Shown here in pieces: positions 6,582 through 14,337 of a stretch of 15,951 nt of DNA (within the stretch, counting starts at the first letter, position 1; every line of letters starts with the position of its first letter). The notes under the pieces are model-generated. The model saw only the letters and a program-made list of their open reading frames with translations, was not told where the DNA came from and did not search any database. This DNA comes from CAYLZW01 sp964388085 (GTDB lineage Bacteria; Myxococcota; UBA727; CAYLZW01), in NCBI GenBank assembly GCA_964388085.1, contig CAYLZW010000116.1:1-15951 (forward strand), read 5' to 3'. The position numbers and the translations under genes are program-made.

Positions 6582-7556
6582 CTACTCCCCCTTCTTCTTC
6601 TTGCCCTTCTCATACTTGACCCGCGTCACGGGCGGGCTCGCGAACGCGCTCTCTGCCGTCAGCCGTTGAATCGCGTTAGCCACGGCGGAGCTGATTTCTT
6701 CGCTGGACGGAAGCGTGAACCCCTCCGGCCGCGTGGCGATAGGCTCCGCGACGGGCTCCAGATCACAAGCGGTCCTCAGGCGTAGCCCGTCGCTCAAGAA
6801 GCGCTGCACTTTGAACAGCGCCAGGGTAACGAGGAGGTCCACGGCGGCATCGCTCAGCCCAAGCCCGCGGAGCAGCGCGAGGTCGAGGTTGAAGTATGCG
6901 GTAATCGTCTCGGCGGCGTATTCGTCGCGGTGATACGGCACGTTTCCGTAACCATCGGCCGCCTTGCCGTACTTCGTGCTGTCGCCGGACGTCGCCGGCT
7001 GGACGCGATCGACCTTGACGCCACCGCTCGGCGCTATCGTGACGTTGCGGGCTTCGATGAAGCCAGAGAGCGCCCGAGGCAATCGGACGACGCCGCCCAC
7101 CTTCTCGAGGAAGACGCCATGCAGCAAGCTGCATGGATCGTATTTGAGTAGCGCCGACGCCAGCTTACGGCGATCGAACGGCTTGTCCTTCTCGAAGCCG
7201 ATCTCTTTCTCGATCGCCTGGAATTCAGCGCTGTTGACGATGTAAGGCGAGTTCAGGCGATGGGCCTCGACGATGGAACTGGTCGTGACGTCCGTCTCGA
7301 CCATGGCCTCTACGTAGGGAAGGCCCGCGAGCGCATCCACGACCTTCGCGCTACCCTCATCCCAACAGACCGCCTCGAGTCGGTTGGCCATGCTCTGCGC
7401 GGACTCGACGAGGACCATGCGCGTTCCGTCGTGAGCTTGGTAGTCCGCCGCGCCAAGGTCTGGAAACCCCGTTGGTTGAAAGCGAGTACCTTGCACCGGC
7501 TGTAGGTCTACCTGGATGAGGAGGCGGGGGGCGCCCTTGAGCATCTCGATGTTCAT
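6582..7556 (-). CDS. csb1: Csb1, type I-G Cas7 backbone subunit
   Basis: A 324-residue Csb1/GSU0053-family protein. The N-terminal region shows the family motifs FQPTGFPDLG (residues 26-35) and MVLVESAQSMANRLE (47-61). The middle contains RLPRALSGFIEARNV and the GNVPYHRDEY segment. The C-terminal tail is strongly basic (KYEKGKKKKGE), unusual enough to suggest RNA contact or a disordered end. As Cas7 it should polymerise along the crRNA spacer to form the Cascade-like backbone. The ATG has AGGAG (plus strand CTCCT, 7564-7568) 7 nt upstream and overlaps the csx17 stop codon as ATGA. It lies between the large subunit and Csb2 in the interference operon. Intact and of usual length. Confidence 0.95.
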   Translation of the reverse strand: MNIEMLKGAPRLLIQVDLQPVQGTRFQPTGFPDLGAADYQAHDGTRMVLVESAQSMANRLEAVCWDEGSAKVVDALAGLPYVEAMVETDVTTSSIVEAHRLNSPYIVNSAEFQAIEKEIGFEKDKPFDRRKLASALLKYDPCSLLHGVFLEKVGGVVRLPRALSGFIEARNVTIAPSGGVKVDRVQPATSGDSTKYGKAADGYGNVPYHRDEYAAETITAYFNLDLALLRGLGLSDAAVDLLVTLALFKVQRFLSDGLRLRTACDLEPVAEPIATRPEGFTLPSSEEISSAVANAIQRLTAESAFASPPVTRVKYEKGKKKKGE

Positions 7557-9757
7557 GCGGTGGCTCCTGTGCGGGTTGTGGTTGTCGTGTTTGAGGAGGA
7601 CGCCTCGTCGTTGGACTCATCACTGGAGACGTCGCTGCAGACGAGGCGCATCAGCGACCGAAGCGAGGTAGCGGGAAGTGGAAATAGGAGCGCGGCGGCA
7701 GCGCGCGTCGCGGCCTCCCCTTTCAGGTAGAGCGCTGAGAGCGCGGGCGCATAGCCGCTGGCGCGAAGCCTGCGAATCGCTTGACGAGACGCTTCTGCGC
7801 CTCGCCCCTGCGCGGCCAGGCGGTGAATGAGCGGGGTGATGACTACGGGGTCCGCCCCTTCCACAGGTGACTTGTCGGCGAAGCAGAGCTTCATCAGGGC
7901 GTAGAGCGCGCCAGGCGACGGCGTCCCTGCGGGGCGTCGCCGCCTCAACAGTTGGGCGCTGTCGATCCGAGGCCAGTCGAGGAGCGAGCATGCCCAGAGG
8001 AGATCGACCAGTCGCTCATCATCGATCCGGCCTTCGATGAAGTCGGCCACGTCACCGAGATCGGCGCGCAGGTATCCGCCGTCGGGGAAGCGGTCGGCGC
8101 CCACCTGAACCGCTCGCACGATTCGGCGCGCCAAGCAGGCGTTCAGCGTGTCGACGATCGGCGCCGAGGTACCGACGACGTCCCGCCCGACCTGCTCTAC
8201 CCAACGCGCGGCTGGCCGGCCGCCAGGGCGGCCCATCGTGACGGGCTCGAGGTGACGACGCAGCGTCCAGGTCTCCTTGCCGTACTTGCCGTGCACCGAC
8301 GCAAGGGAGGCCGCCAGGCGCAGCTCCGGAGTGCCATCGTCCGCCGCCTGGAGCCACTCCCCCGACAGCAGCGGTACGGGCGTTGTGTACGACTTGTCTC
8401 GCGTCCACTGCCAACTCGTTGCCATCGCGCGCTCGCACGCGCCGAGCGCGATGAGGACCTCTTGGCGCCTGGCGGGATCGCCGCGCTCGCTCAGGGCGAA
8501 GACAGCCGCCTCGACCCGCCGTGCGGCGCGACTCACCGACGCCGGGGTGTGGTCGCCCGCGACCCGTCGGCGGAAGGAGTCGAGCCAGCCGTCGATCTCG
8601 TGCAGGAGCAGGACGGCCGGTTCCCTGCGGACCTCGACACGCTGCAGGGGCACCGCGAAGTAGGCGAGACCGTTTCGCTCCTGAAAGCCGTAGCGCTGGA
8701 ACGCGGAAATGCCACGATCGACGCCGAGAGACGTGACCGCGCGGGCGAAGTCAAGCCCGTTGGCGGGAGTGCGACCGGCCACGCGAGCGCGACCTTCGCC
8801 GAGTAGCGTGCGAACCTCGGACGCGCCGGCAGGTGACTCCCACAGTGGCAGCCACATCTCGGCGCGAGAAGACTTCGCGTCCGCAAGCGCAGCGCTCCCG
8901 TAGCCGGCCCCCACCTGGCGCACTGCGAACGGGTAGCTCGGGACACCGGCGCCCTGGGAGGCGAGCCTCTTGGCGCCGGTCGAAGCGAAGATCAGCGCCC
9001 CCTCCAGCATCAGCACGAAGTCCCACGGGTTGATGGCGGCCTGACCATCGAAGCCGGACTGCGCGTTGGCACCACCGGCGCGCCCGGGAAGGAACTGCCC
9101 GACGGCCCGCTTCGTGAGAGCGTCCGTTGAGGTCTCGAACAAAGCGTTCCGCAGCAAACCGCGCTGGCTTCCGCCCTCGCTCCCAGAATCCACAGCCAAC
9201 AGCTCAACGACTCGCTGCATGAAATTGTTTGTGAAATCGAGGCGGCCATCATTGCCACCGGTTCCCAGCAGGGGCGGGTACTTCGGCCCATCCTGCGAGA
9301 GCACGAAGGCGGCATCCAGCCATGCAAGCGCACCTTCGGGAAGTCGCCCGCGGCACGCCTCGAGCAGTTCTGCCTTCTGCTCCCCGCTCGCCTTCTCATC
9401 GATGCCGAGGGTAGTCAGCACCAGCTGTGCAGCTTGAATGGTCTCGCGATAGGGCGCGAGCCGATCGCTGGCGGAGGAAAGGATCTCTTCGAGGGCGGTG
9501 CGGTTATCTGACGGGAAAAAGCCGCTGCCGCCGTTCCAGGGTGCGACGATTGGCGAAGGTGCGTACTTCTCGAGAAAGAAGGTCTCGACCGCCTCACGAT
9601 CGAGCTTCGTGTGCAGAACGAACCTGTCGCGCTGCCACGCGCCGCGCACCTCCGGGTCCGCCTGCTCGGCGACGAGGCGAAGAATTCCGAGCGCCTTCAG
9701 ATAGGACGCCAGCGGCACCGGCCGACAGCCCTCGAGCACATGCTCATGCGTCGTCAT
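7553..9757 (-). CDS. csx17: Csx17, type I-G large subunit (Cas8-like)
   Basis: A 734-residue protein with the Csx17/GSU0052 signatures: LEGCRPVPLASYLKALGILR (residues 8-27), APWNGGSGF (72-80), GGNDGRLDFTNNFMQRV (167-183) and NPWDFVLMLEGALIFA (243-258). It is the subtype marker gene of I-G and replaces Cas8 as the large subunit, expected to help recognise the PAM and recruit Cas3. The ATG at 9755-9757 is chosen because AGGAGG (plus strand 9764-9769) lies 6 nt upstream. The frame is open further upstream, but that extension (to 10030) lies entirely inside cas3 and is unlike the family. The start overlaps the cas3 stop by 14 nt, and the stop overlaps csb1. The C-terminus is Thr/Ser-rich and poorly conserved-looking. 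Confidence 0.95.
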   Translation of the reverse strand: MTTHEHVLEGCRPVPLASYLKALGILRLVAEQADPEVRGAWQRDRFVLHTKLDREAVETFFLEKYAPSPIVAPWNGGSGFFPSDNRTALEEILSSASDRLAPYRETIQAAQLVLTTLGIDEKASGEQKAELLEACRGRLPEGALAWLDAAFVLSQDGPKYPPLLGTGGNDGRLDFTNNFMQRVVELLAVDSGSEGGSQRGLLRNALFETSTDALTKRAVGQFLPGRAGGANAQSGFDGQAAINPWDFVLMLEGALIFASTGAKRLASQGAGVPSYPFAVRQVGAGYGSAALADAKSSRAEMWLPLWESPAGASEVRTLLGEGRARVAGRTPANGLDFARAVTSLGVDRGISAFQRYGFQERNGLAYFAVPLQRVEVRREPAVLLLHEIDGWLDSFRRRVAGDHTPASVSRAARRVEAAVFALSERGDPARRQEVLIALGACERAMATSWQWTRDKSYTTPVPLLSGEWLQAADDGTPELRLAASLASVHGKYGKETWTLRRHLEPVTMGRPGGRPAARWVEQVGRDVVGTSAPIVDTLNACLARRIVRAVQVGADRFPDGGYLRADLGDVADFIEGRIDDERLVDLLWACSLLDWPRIDSAQLLRRRRPAGTPSPGALYALMKLCFADKSPVEGADPVVITPLIHRLAAQGRGAEASRQAIRRLRASGYAPALSALYLKGEAATRAAAALLFPLPATSLRSLMRLVCSDVSSDESNDEASSSNTTTTTRTGATA

Positions 9758-12296
9758 AAGCGCCCTCCTGCTCCTTCTTGCTGGCGCGCCAATCGGCCGC
9801 GCGCACGATGGTCTCGAGGAGGGCGAGTCGGAACGGGCCGATGGCGGCGGCATCCCGCAAGGCGAGCATGCGCTCGAGCCAGCTCCCCTCACCGAGGCGC
9901 ATGATCGAGAGATCGAGCTCGAGTCCCTCGAATCGCCGCCCATCCGGCAACTCGACCGGTGGCAACGCCTCGCCGTCCCAGACGCCGCGCGCCACGAGCC
10001 GCTCGCTGTCACCGTCAGCCTCCGGCTCACCGGGCATGGAGCGAATCGAAAGACGAACCTTGCCGTGGTGCGCGGCGATCAAGTACGCGACAAGATCGCG
10101 AGAGCACACACCGTCGCAAGGCTCGTCGCTCAACTCGTCCTCCGTCGCGGCGAGCCAGGCCAAGGCAGACGCGAGCTCATGCCGGAAGCCTCGTCGCTGC
10201 TGCTTCACGCGGAGCGTATGCGACGACTTCGCCCACGGCCCAGCGCCCGCGGGTCGCGGCACCTCGGGGTTTGCCTCGAGAGGGCCGAGGAGTTGATGCT
10301 GGAACGCAGCGTGCGCTTTTCCCACGTCGTGCCAGAGACCGGCGGTAGCGAGCGCGTCGCGCAGGTGGGCTTGGACCCCGAGCGCCTCCGCCAGCGTTCG
10401 CGACTCGTCGCGCACGTGGCCGAGGTGGTCGCTGAGCCGAACCCATCTCCCCCAGCGGCTGGTGTCGACATCACTCTCGTTTGCGTCGTCGGCGACCACG
10501 CGCACAGTAGCGCCTTCGACAGACACGATCGGGACCGGCGCTTTGGGTACCGGTTCGCCCGTCCAGCCGAGCTCTGGGTGATACCCGCCCGTCGCGGTGT
10601 GCAGGAGAACGACTTGGCCTGGTCGCGCCGACGTCGTCGTGTCCCACCTCTTCGCGACGGGGTTCCAAAGCCACGCTCGCAGCGGCTTCGCGCGCGCCTT
10701 GTCCTTTTCGCCGCCGTCATTGAGCTTCCTTCTTTTGGCTTCGAGCGCCTTCAGGAACTCTGCGGCACGCCCGATCTGCACCCGACAGAGCTCCTCGCGG
10801 CGTGGCTCAGCCTCATCGAGCGACGGGCCGTCCCCGTCGAGGTCGCGCCAATAGAATTGGACGTCGGTGTCGTTGCCATCGCGTACGTAGCGGGAGACAT
10901 CGATATCATCCCCACAGAGATCGGCGGTCGTGTCGAAGAGGTCGACGAGGTCGCGACGGCGCAGCACCGGGCGAATGACTTCACGAGGCACGTACGGCAG
11001 CTCGCGCACCGCGCCGGGCCCAGCGTCACCGCCCTGAGCCACCAGCCGGCCGAGGAGCTCACGCGCCTCGTCGAGGTCCTGCGCCTCGTAGGGCAGCGCC
11101 AGCTTCGCCTTCTCGTCGGCGGTGTCGACGTCGATCCAGAGGATGCAAGCCCCATCGACCTCGCCGTACCGATTGCAGCGGCCAAAGCGCTGTACGAGCG
11201 AGGACCACGGAGCCAGCTCGGTGATCAGCGTGCTCGCCGATACGTCGACGCCGGCTTCGATGGCCTGCGTCGCCACCACGATCCGGTCGCCGTCGGCGTC
11301 GAGTAGCGCCGCGTGCCGCGCGCGATCCTTTGTCCGGAAGCGGGAATGGATGAGGGCGACCCGCAGCGACCCTTCCTCATCACCCTTCTTCAGAGCTGCG
11401 TACAGCTCTCGAGCCCGAGCGACCTGGTTCACCACCACGAGAGTGAGCCCGCCGCGAGCATCGTGCTCGCGACGAACGGCTTTGGCCAACGCGGCCGGCG
11501 TGGACTCCTTGGCGGTCGCCTTCTCGATCCGCCAGCCATCTAGCCGGGAGATCGACTTCTTTGCCTCGACCCGCTGCTTCACGACGGAGTCGGCCAGATC
11601 ACTGGCGCCCAGCTCACCCCTAGACCAACCCCCATTTGGTGGCGGATGATCCACCGTCGCGAGCTGTCCTTCTCCGATCGTCGCGCTCGTCCACATGGAA
11701 GTGACGGTGCCGTTCGCGCCCAACGCCTTACGGAAGGCATGGAGCTGCGCGCTGGTCTCGACGCCGACGCCCATGAGCTGTGTCTCGTCGAAAACCCACG
11801 TGGCGTCGTTGCTCAGCAGCGCGAAGTGCATCGGCCAGCGGTAGCGGCTGAGGCCGTAACCGCGGTTGAGCGCGCGCGACAGGAGCATGTCCTGCGTGCC
11901 GATGAGGATCGCGGGCTCGTCAGGGGCGGCATCCCACTCGTTGTCCGCAGCGCCGCCCATGAGGACGTGGACACTCGGGGCCTTCAATCGACGCGCATCG
12001 AATAGCGGCTTTGCTCGCTCACACCACCCTCGCGCGGCCTCCTCCGTCTGCTCGACCAGGACGCGCATAGGCAGGCAGTAGACGAGGCGCGTACCGGCGG
12101 CGGCGTCTCCGGACAGCCGCTTGAAGAGCCAGGACAGCACCACCGCCGCCGTCTTGCCGAGCCCTGTCGGCACGTCGAGCACGGTGGGCCAAGGGCCCTC
12201 TGCCAGGCGCTGCTGGTAGGGGAACGGCGTGCGGCCATCCGGATGTTCGTCGTCCTGCGTCAGTAGCCGGAAGACCTCGGGGTAACTGAGAGTCAT
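9744..12296 (-). CDS. cas3: Cas3 helicase-HD nuclease, type I-G arrangement
   Basis: An 850-residue fusion with the order helicase then HD, which is characteristic of I-G and reversed from most Cas3 proteins. Helicase motifs: Walker A PTGLGKTA (residues 43-50), DEAH-like box VFDETQ (168-173), motif III TSAT (203-206), VATQAIEAGVDVSA (341-354) and QRFGRCNRYG (369-378). HD nuclease: LWHDVGKAH (His656-Asp657), RHE (His706), AAHHGK (His743, His744) and ADW (Asp835). It unwinds and degrades the DNA strand displaced by the crRNA complex. The ATG at 12294-12296 begins the family-like sequence MTLSYPEVFRLL. An upstream start at 12419 would add 41 unlikely residues from the intergenic region. First gene of the leftward operon, and divergent from higBA. 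Confidence 0.96.
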   Translation of the reverse strand: MTLSYPEVFRLLTQDDEHPDGRTPFPYQQRLAEGPWPTVLDVPTGLGKTAAVVLSWLFKRLSGDAAAGTRLVYCLPMRVLVEQTEEAARGWCERAKPLFDARRLKAPSVHVLMGGAADNEWDAAPDEPAILIGTQDMLLSRALNRGYGLSRYRWPMHFALLSNDATWVFDETQLMGVGVETSAQLHAFRKALGANGTVTSMWTSATIGEGQLATVDHPPPNGGWSRGELGASDLADSVVKQRVEAKKSISRLDGWRIEKATAKESTPAALAKAVRREHDARGGLTLVVVNQVARARELYAALKKGDEEGSLRVALIHSRFRTKDRARHAALLDADGDRIVVATQAIEAGVDVSASTLITELAPWSSLVQRFGRCNRYGEVDGACILWIDVDTADEKAKLALPYEAQDLDEARELLGRLVAQGGDAGPGAVRELPYVPREVIRPVLRRRDLVDLFDTTADLCGDDIDVSRYVRDGNDTDVQFYWRDLDGDGPSLDEAEPRREELCRVQIGRAAEFLKALEAKRRKLNDGGEKDKARAKPLRAWLWNPVAKRWDTTTSARPGQVVLLHTATGGYHPELGWTGEPVPKAPVPIVSVEGATVRVVADDANESDVDTSRWGRWVRLSDHLGHVRDESRTLAEALGVQAHLRDALATAGLWHDVGKAHAAFQHQLLGPLEANPEVPRPAGAGPWAKSSHTLRVKQQRRGFRHELASALAWLAATEDELSDEPCDGVCSRDLVAYLIAAHHGKVRLSIRSMPGEPEADGDSERLVARGVWDGEALPPVELPDGRRFEGLELDLSIMRLGEGSWLERMLALRDAAAIGPFRLALLETIVRAADWRASKKEQEGAYDDA

Positions 12297-12548
12297 CGGG
12301 TCACTTCCATGGGAGCTCGGGTGGAGGTTCGGGACGCGCACCGGCCTGCGGCCGGTAGGGGCGGTCGGGTTCCAGTAGAATTTTATCGTTGACAGGAGTA
12401 TACGGAGTAATACCCACAACCGTGGTCGTCTAGCCCCGATCGGCCCCCTTGAAGTACCGGCGAATACGGGGTTGCAGTCCTCGGGGAAGCCTCGGTCCTC
12501 CGATCTGGGGCTAGGCGTCCTCTTGCATTATCGGGTTCCGGTAATACG
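12297..12548. promoter_or_regulatory. Divergent cas3 / higBA intergenic region
   Basis: A 252-bp gene-free region that must contain the cas promoter (leftward) and the higBA promoter (rightward). It has a local AT-rich patch at 12376-12413. Within it, TAAAAT on the minus strand (12380-12385) is a possible cas -10, and TTGACA on the plus strand (12389-12394) is a possible -35, but neither has a good partner at normal spacing. GTATAC and GTATTAC occur close together. A 7-bp stem with a 3-nt loop (ACCGGCC-TGC-GGCCGGT, 12340-12356) lies in what would be the cas3 5' untranslated region. TCGGGTTCC(A/G)GTA occurs twice, at 12365-12377 and 12531-12543. A larger inverted repeat is listed separately. 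Confidence 0.5.
12427..12517. repeat. Approximately 90-bp imperfect inverted-repeat element
   Basis: CTAGCCCCGATCGG (12430-12443) is matched by its reverse complement CCGATC-T-GGGGCTAG (12500-12514) with a single bulged T. With one mismatch the pairing extends outward by about 3 bp. The 56-nt interior has further short complementarity: CCCC after the left arm with GGGG near 12468, and CCG/CGG around 12457-12469. Either transcript strand would fold as a long stem with an internal domain. No protein-coding signal is present. It could be a structured RNA, a mobile-element or MITE-like remnant, or a regulatory hairpin between the divergent promoters. I do not recognise a known RNA family. Confidence 0.5.
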
Positions 12549-12830
12549 ATGATAAAGAGCTTCATCAACTCCGAGACAGAGGCGGCCTTCCATGGCAACT
12601 CCACACCGCGACTCCCGCCCGACATCCAGCGCAGAGCCCGCCGGAAGCTCGACTGGCTCGACCAGGCCAGGAGCGTCGAGGAGCTCCGCGCCCCGCCCGG
12701 AAACCGACTTGAACGCCTCCGCGGGGACCGGGAGGGCCAGCACGCCATCCGCATCAACGACCAGTGGCGGCTCTGCTTCCGCTTCCGAGACGGGCACGCG
12801 TACGACGTCGAGATCGTCGACTACCACTGA
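12549..12830 (+). CDS. higB: HigB/RelE-family toxin
   Basis: A 93-residue protein that follows the HigB pattern closely: MIKSF at the start, PPDIQRRARRKLDWLDQA (residues 23-40), EELRAPPGNRLERLRGDREGQ (44-64) and the terminal RINDQWRLCFRF...VEIVDYH. HigB toxins cut mRNA on the ribosome. The C-terminal Arg/His/Tyr residues typical of the active surface are present, so it looks functional. The toxin gene precedes the antitoxin gene, the inverted order typical of higBA. No strong Shine-Dalgarno is visible before the ATG. It is transcribed away from cas3 across a 252-bp divergent region. Chromosomal higBA pairs are common, so association with CRISPR-Cas may be accidental. Confidence 0.93.
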   Translation: MIKSFINSETEAAFHGNSTPRLPPDIQRRARRKLDWLDQARSVEELRAPPGNRLERLRGDREGQHAIRINDQWRLCFRFRDGHAYDVEIVDYH

Positions 12831-12846
12831 ACCCAAAACCGACCGC

Positions 12847-13125
12847 CTGCTACCCGACGAGCGCCCGCCCACGCATCCCGGCGAGATGCTGCTCGAGGAG
12901 TTCCTTCGGCCCCTCGGCATTACGCAGGCGGACCTCGCTCGGCGCCTCGGCAAGACGAACACGGCCGTCAACGAGCTGGTGCGGGGCAAGCGCGGGGTCT
13001 CTGCCGAGATGTCGTGGCTGCTCGCCAAGGAGCTCGGCACGACGCCAGACGTGTGGATGGGGCTCCAGACGACGTGGGACCTCTGGCACGCTAGGCGAGC
13101 GCTGCGGAAGGCTGGCCGCCTGTAG
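12847..13125 (+). CDS. higA: HigA-family antitoxin (start codon unresolved)
   Basis: The frame encodes a typical HigA/XRE antitoxin: RPPTHPGEMLLEEFLRPLG, then the helix-turn-helix ITQADLARRLGKTNTAVNELVRGKRGV, then AEMSWLLAKELGTTPDVWMGLQ and a C-terminal DLW. Conserved sequence begins before the first nearby ATG (12886-12888) and close to the HigB stop, but there is no ATG, GTG or TTG in this stretch. I anchor the feature at the only near-cognate codon, CTG at 12847. Alternatives are a slightly short protein from ATG 12886, a long overlapping form from ATG 12592, or frameshift-coupled translation from higB. HigA neutralises HigB and represses the operon. The protein body appears intact. Confidence 0.85.
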   Translation: MLPDERPPTHPGEMLLEEFLRPLGITQADLARRLGKTNTAVNELVRGKRGVSAEMSWLLAKELGTTPDVWMGLQTTWDLWHARRALRKAGRL

Positions 13126-13127
13126 AG

Positions 13128-13146
13128 GGCGGGCCTGACGCCCGCC
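13128..13146 (+). terminator. Hairpin after higA
   Basis: GGCGGGC-CTGAC-GCCCGCC forms a perfect 7-bp GC stem with a 5-nt loop, starting 3 nt after the higA stop codon. It is well placed to end the higBA transcript, but there is no T tract after it. Confidence 0.45.
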
Positions 13147-13446
13147 AAGGTCTCGGTTGTGACTGCGTGCGTCACGGATCCCCCGGATGCTGAGAGCGCT
13201 CGCGCATACTCTCCATCCGCACGGGGCTCGGAGATTTTGCGCGCGATCTGCAGATCGGTGCCCGGTTACCCCCATCGGGAGCGCTACCGCAAACGCAAGT
13301 TTGCTTGCGGTGCGCTCATCCGACACCTGGTGTCGTGTGTCGAATGCCGACGCGGAGGCAACCCCCCGAATTCACGCCACCCAACGAGACGCGTCTACGC
13401 AGACGGATCGCGCGCCGAACGGAGCGCTTGTGCTCCTCGCGGGCGG
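13147..13446. other. Convergent intergenic region with two further hairpins
   Basis: No coding frame I can support lies between higA and the convergent gene ending at 13447. ACCGCAA (13286-13292) pairs with TTGCGGT (13305-13311), and its core GCAAAC-GCAA-GTTTGC (13289-13304) can form an alternative 6-bp stem with a GNRA-type loop. This is a candidate bidirectional terminator between convergent genes. CGACAC-CTG-GTGTCG follows at 13321-13335. The remaining sequence shows nothing I recognise. Confidence 0.45.
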
Positions 13447-14283
13447 TCACTCCCACTCGAAGGTGTCGGGGTCGGCGCCGAGGAAGCCGCCGATGGCGGA
13501 GCCGCCTACCGCGCCTGCCGCTGCGCCGAGGGGGGCGAGCACGACGAAGCCGATGCCTGCGCCCACTCCCGTCAGGACGGGGATGACGGCGGGGTTCCCA
13601 CCGCTGCCGAGCGCGCCGATGGCGAAGCCGAAGAGCGCCCCGAGCGCCGCGCCGGGCACGGCGGAGATGACGCCGCCGAGCAGGATGCCGATGGCGCCGT
13701 CCAAGGCGACGCGAAAGGCCGGTGACGAGCCGCCGAGCATCCACACCGACGCGGCGGCGACGGCGACGGCGGCGAGCGGCGACAAGAACCAGGTTCCGAG
13801 CGTCAGCAAGCTGAACAGCGCGTCGTCGAGGGTGCTGAGCTCTCCGATGAAGGTCGGGTCCGAGACGGCGAGCTGGTAGAAGACGTAGCCCGCGCCGGCG
13901 GCCCCGAGCATCGTCGCGCCCGCAGCGCCGCCGGCGAGCAGCCCGTGCGCGCCGCGGATGACCGCGCGCTCGAGGAACGGCTTCTCGCCCTCGTCGACGC
14001 TGGGCTCGGCCGCGGCTGACGGTGCGGCGGCTGACGGTGCGGCGGGTGACGGTGCGGCGGGTGACGGTGCCGCTGACGGTGCGGCGGAGGGTGCCGCTGC
14101 CGGCGGTGTGTGCGCCGCGGGTGCCGGTGCCGGAGGTGCCTTTGGCGGCGGGGCTTCTGCGGGCGGCGGCGCCGTGGACGGGGCCACGTCGACGGGCGGC
14201 GGCGCTTCGGGCGCGGCCTCTTGCGCATGGGCGGCGCCGGCGAGCAGCGAGCAGAACAGAACGGCGGCGACGTTGCGCGGCAT
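13447..14283 (-). CDS. Secreted Pro/Ala-repeat, Gly/Ala-rich membrane protein, function unknown
   Basis: A 278-residue protein not assigned to a family. Residues 1-20 form a signal peptide (MPRNVAAVLFCSLLAGAAHA, cleavage expected after AHA). Residues 21-95 are a Pro/Ala linker that ends in repeats of the type AAPS(P/A). Residues 108-270 contain about four hydrophobic segments (roughly 110-140, 155-185, 193-225 and 232-270) full of GxxxG-like Gly/Ala patterns. Only a short acidic tail follows (DPDTFEWE). This suggests an exported inner- or outer-membrane protein with a flexible periplasmic arm. GGAGG lies 4 nt before the ATG, a good ribosome-binding site. It is monocistronic as far as visible and convergent with higBA. 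Low-complexity proteins like this are common in myxobacteria. No link with CRISPR function is apparent. Confidence 0.75.
   Translation of the reverse strand: MPRNVAAVLFCSLLAGAAHAQEAAPEAPPPVDVAPSTAPPPAEAPPPKAPPAPAPAAHTPPAAAPSAAPSAAPSPAAPSPAAPSAAAPSAAAEPSVDEGEKPFLERAVIRGAHGLLAGGAAGATMLGAAGAGYVFYQLAVSDPTFIGELSTLDDALFSLLTLGTWFLSPLAAVAVAAASVWMLGGSSPAFRVALDGAIGILLGGVISAVPGAALGALFGFAIGALGSGGNPAVIPVLTGVGAGIGFVVLAPLGAAAGAVGGSAIGGFLGADPDTFEWE
14015..14090. repeat. 15-bp tandem repeat inside the Pro/Ala linker
   Basis: The unit G(C/G)TGACGGTGCGGCG is repeated four times in tandem from 14015 to about 14074, and a shortened, degenerate copy follows to about 14090. The period is a multiple of three, so copy-number change would add or remove five residues without shifting the frame. 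Confidence 0.7.
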
Positions 14284-14337
14284 GGTCCCTCCAGGTCCCG
14301 CGCATCATCGGGCATGCGGTCGTTCAGTGCAACGCTC

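Noticed and set aside
9758..10030. Upstream extension of csx17 by 91 codons
   Set aside because: It lies fully inside cas3 in another frame, is Ser/Arg-rich, and the ATG at 9757 has a strong RBS and begins the conserved family sequence.
10065..11306. A 413-codon plus-strand open frame
   Set aside because: It is antisense to the well-supported cas3 gene and shows no motif. It is a high-GC shadow frame.
12297..12419. N-terminal extension of cas3 into the divergent intergenic region
   Set aside because: The added 41 residues are unlike Cas3, and they would place the start inside the probable promoter patch.
12592..12885. Long HigA form starting at ATG 12592
   Set aside because: It would overlap nearly the whole of higB and add about 98 Ser/Thr-rich residues, a typical shadow composition, although it cannot be fully excluded because no nearby start codon exists.
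13159..13879. Plus-strand open frames crossing the 13147-13446 intergenic region and antisense to the secreted protein gene
   Set aside because: Low-complexity Ala/Arg/Gly composition without an RBS or motif. They are shadows of the minus-strand gene with its signal peptide and good RBS.
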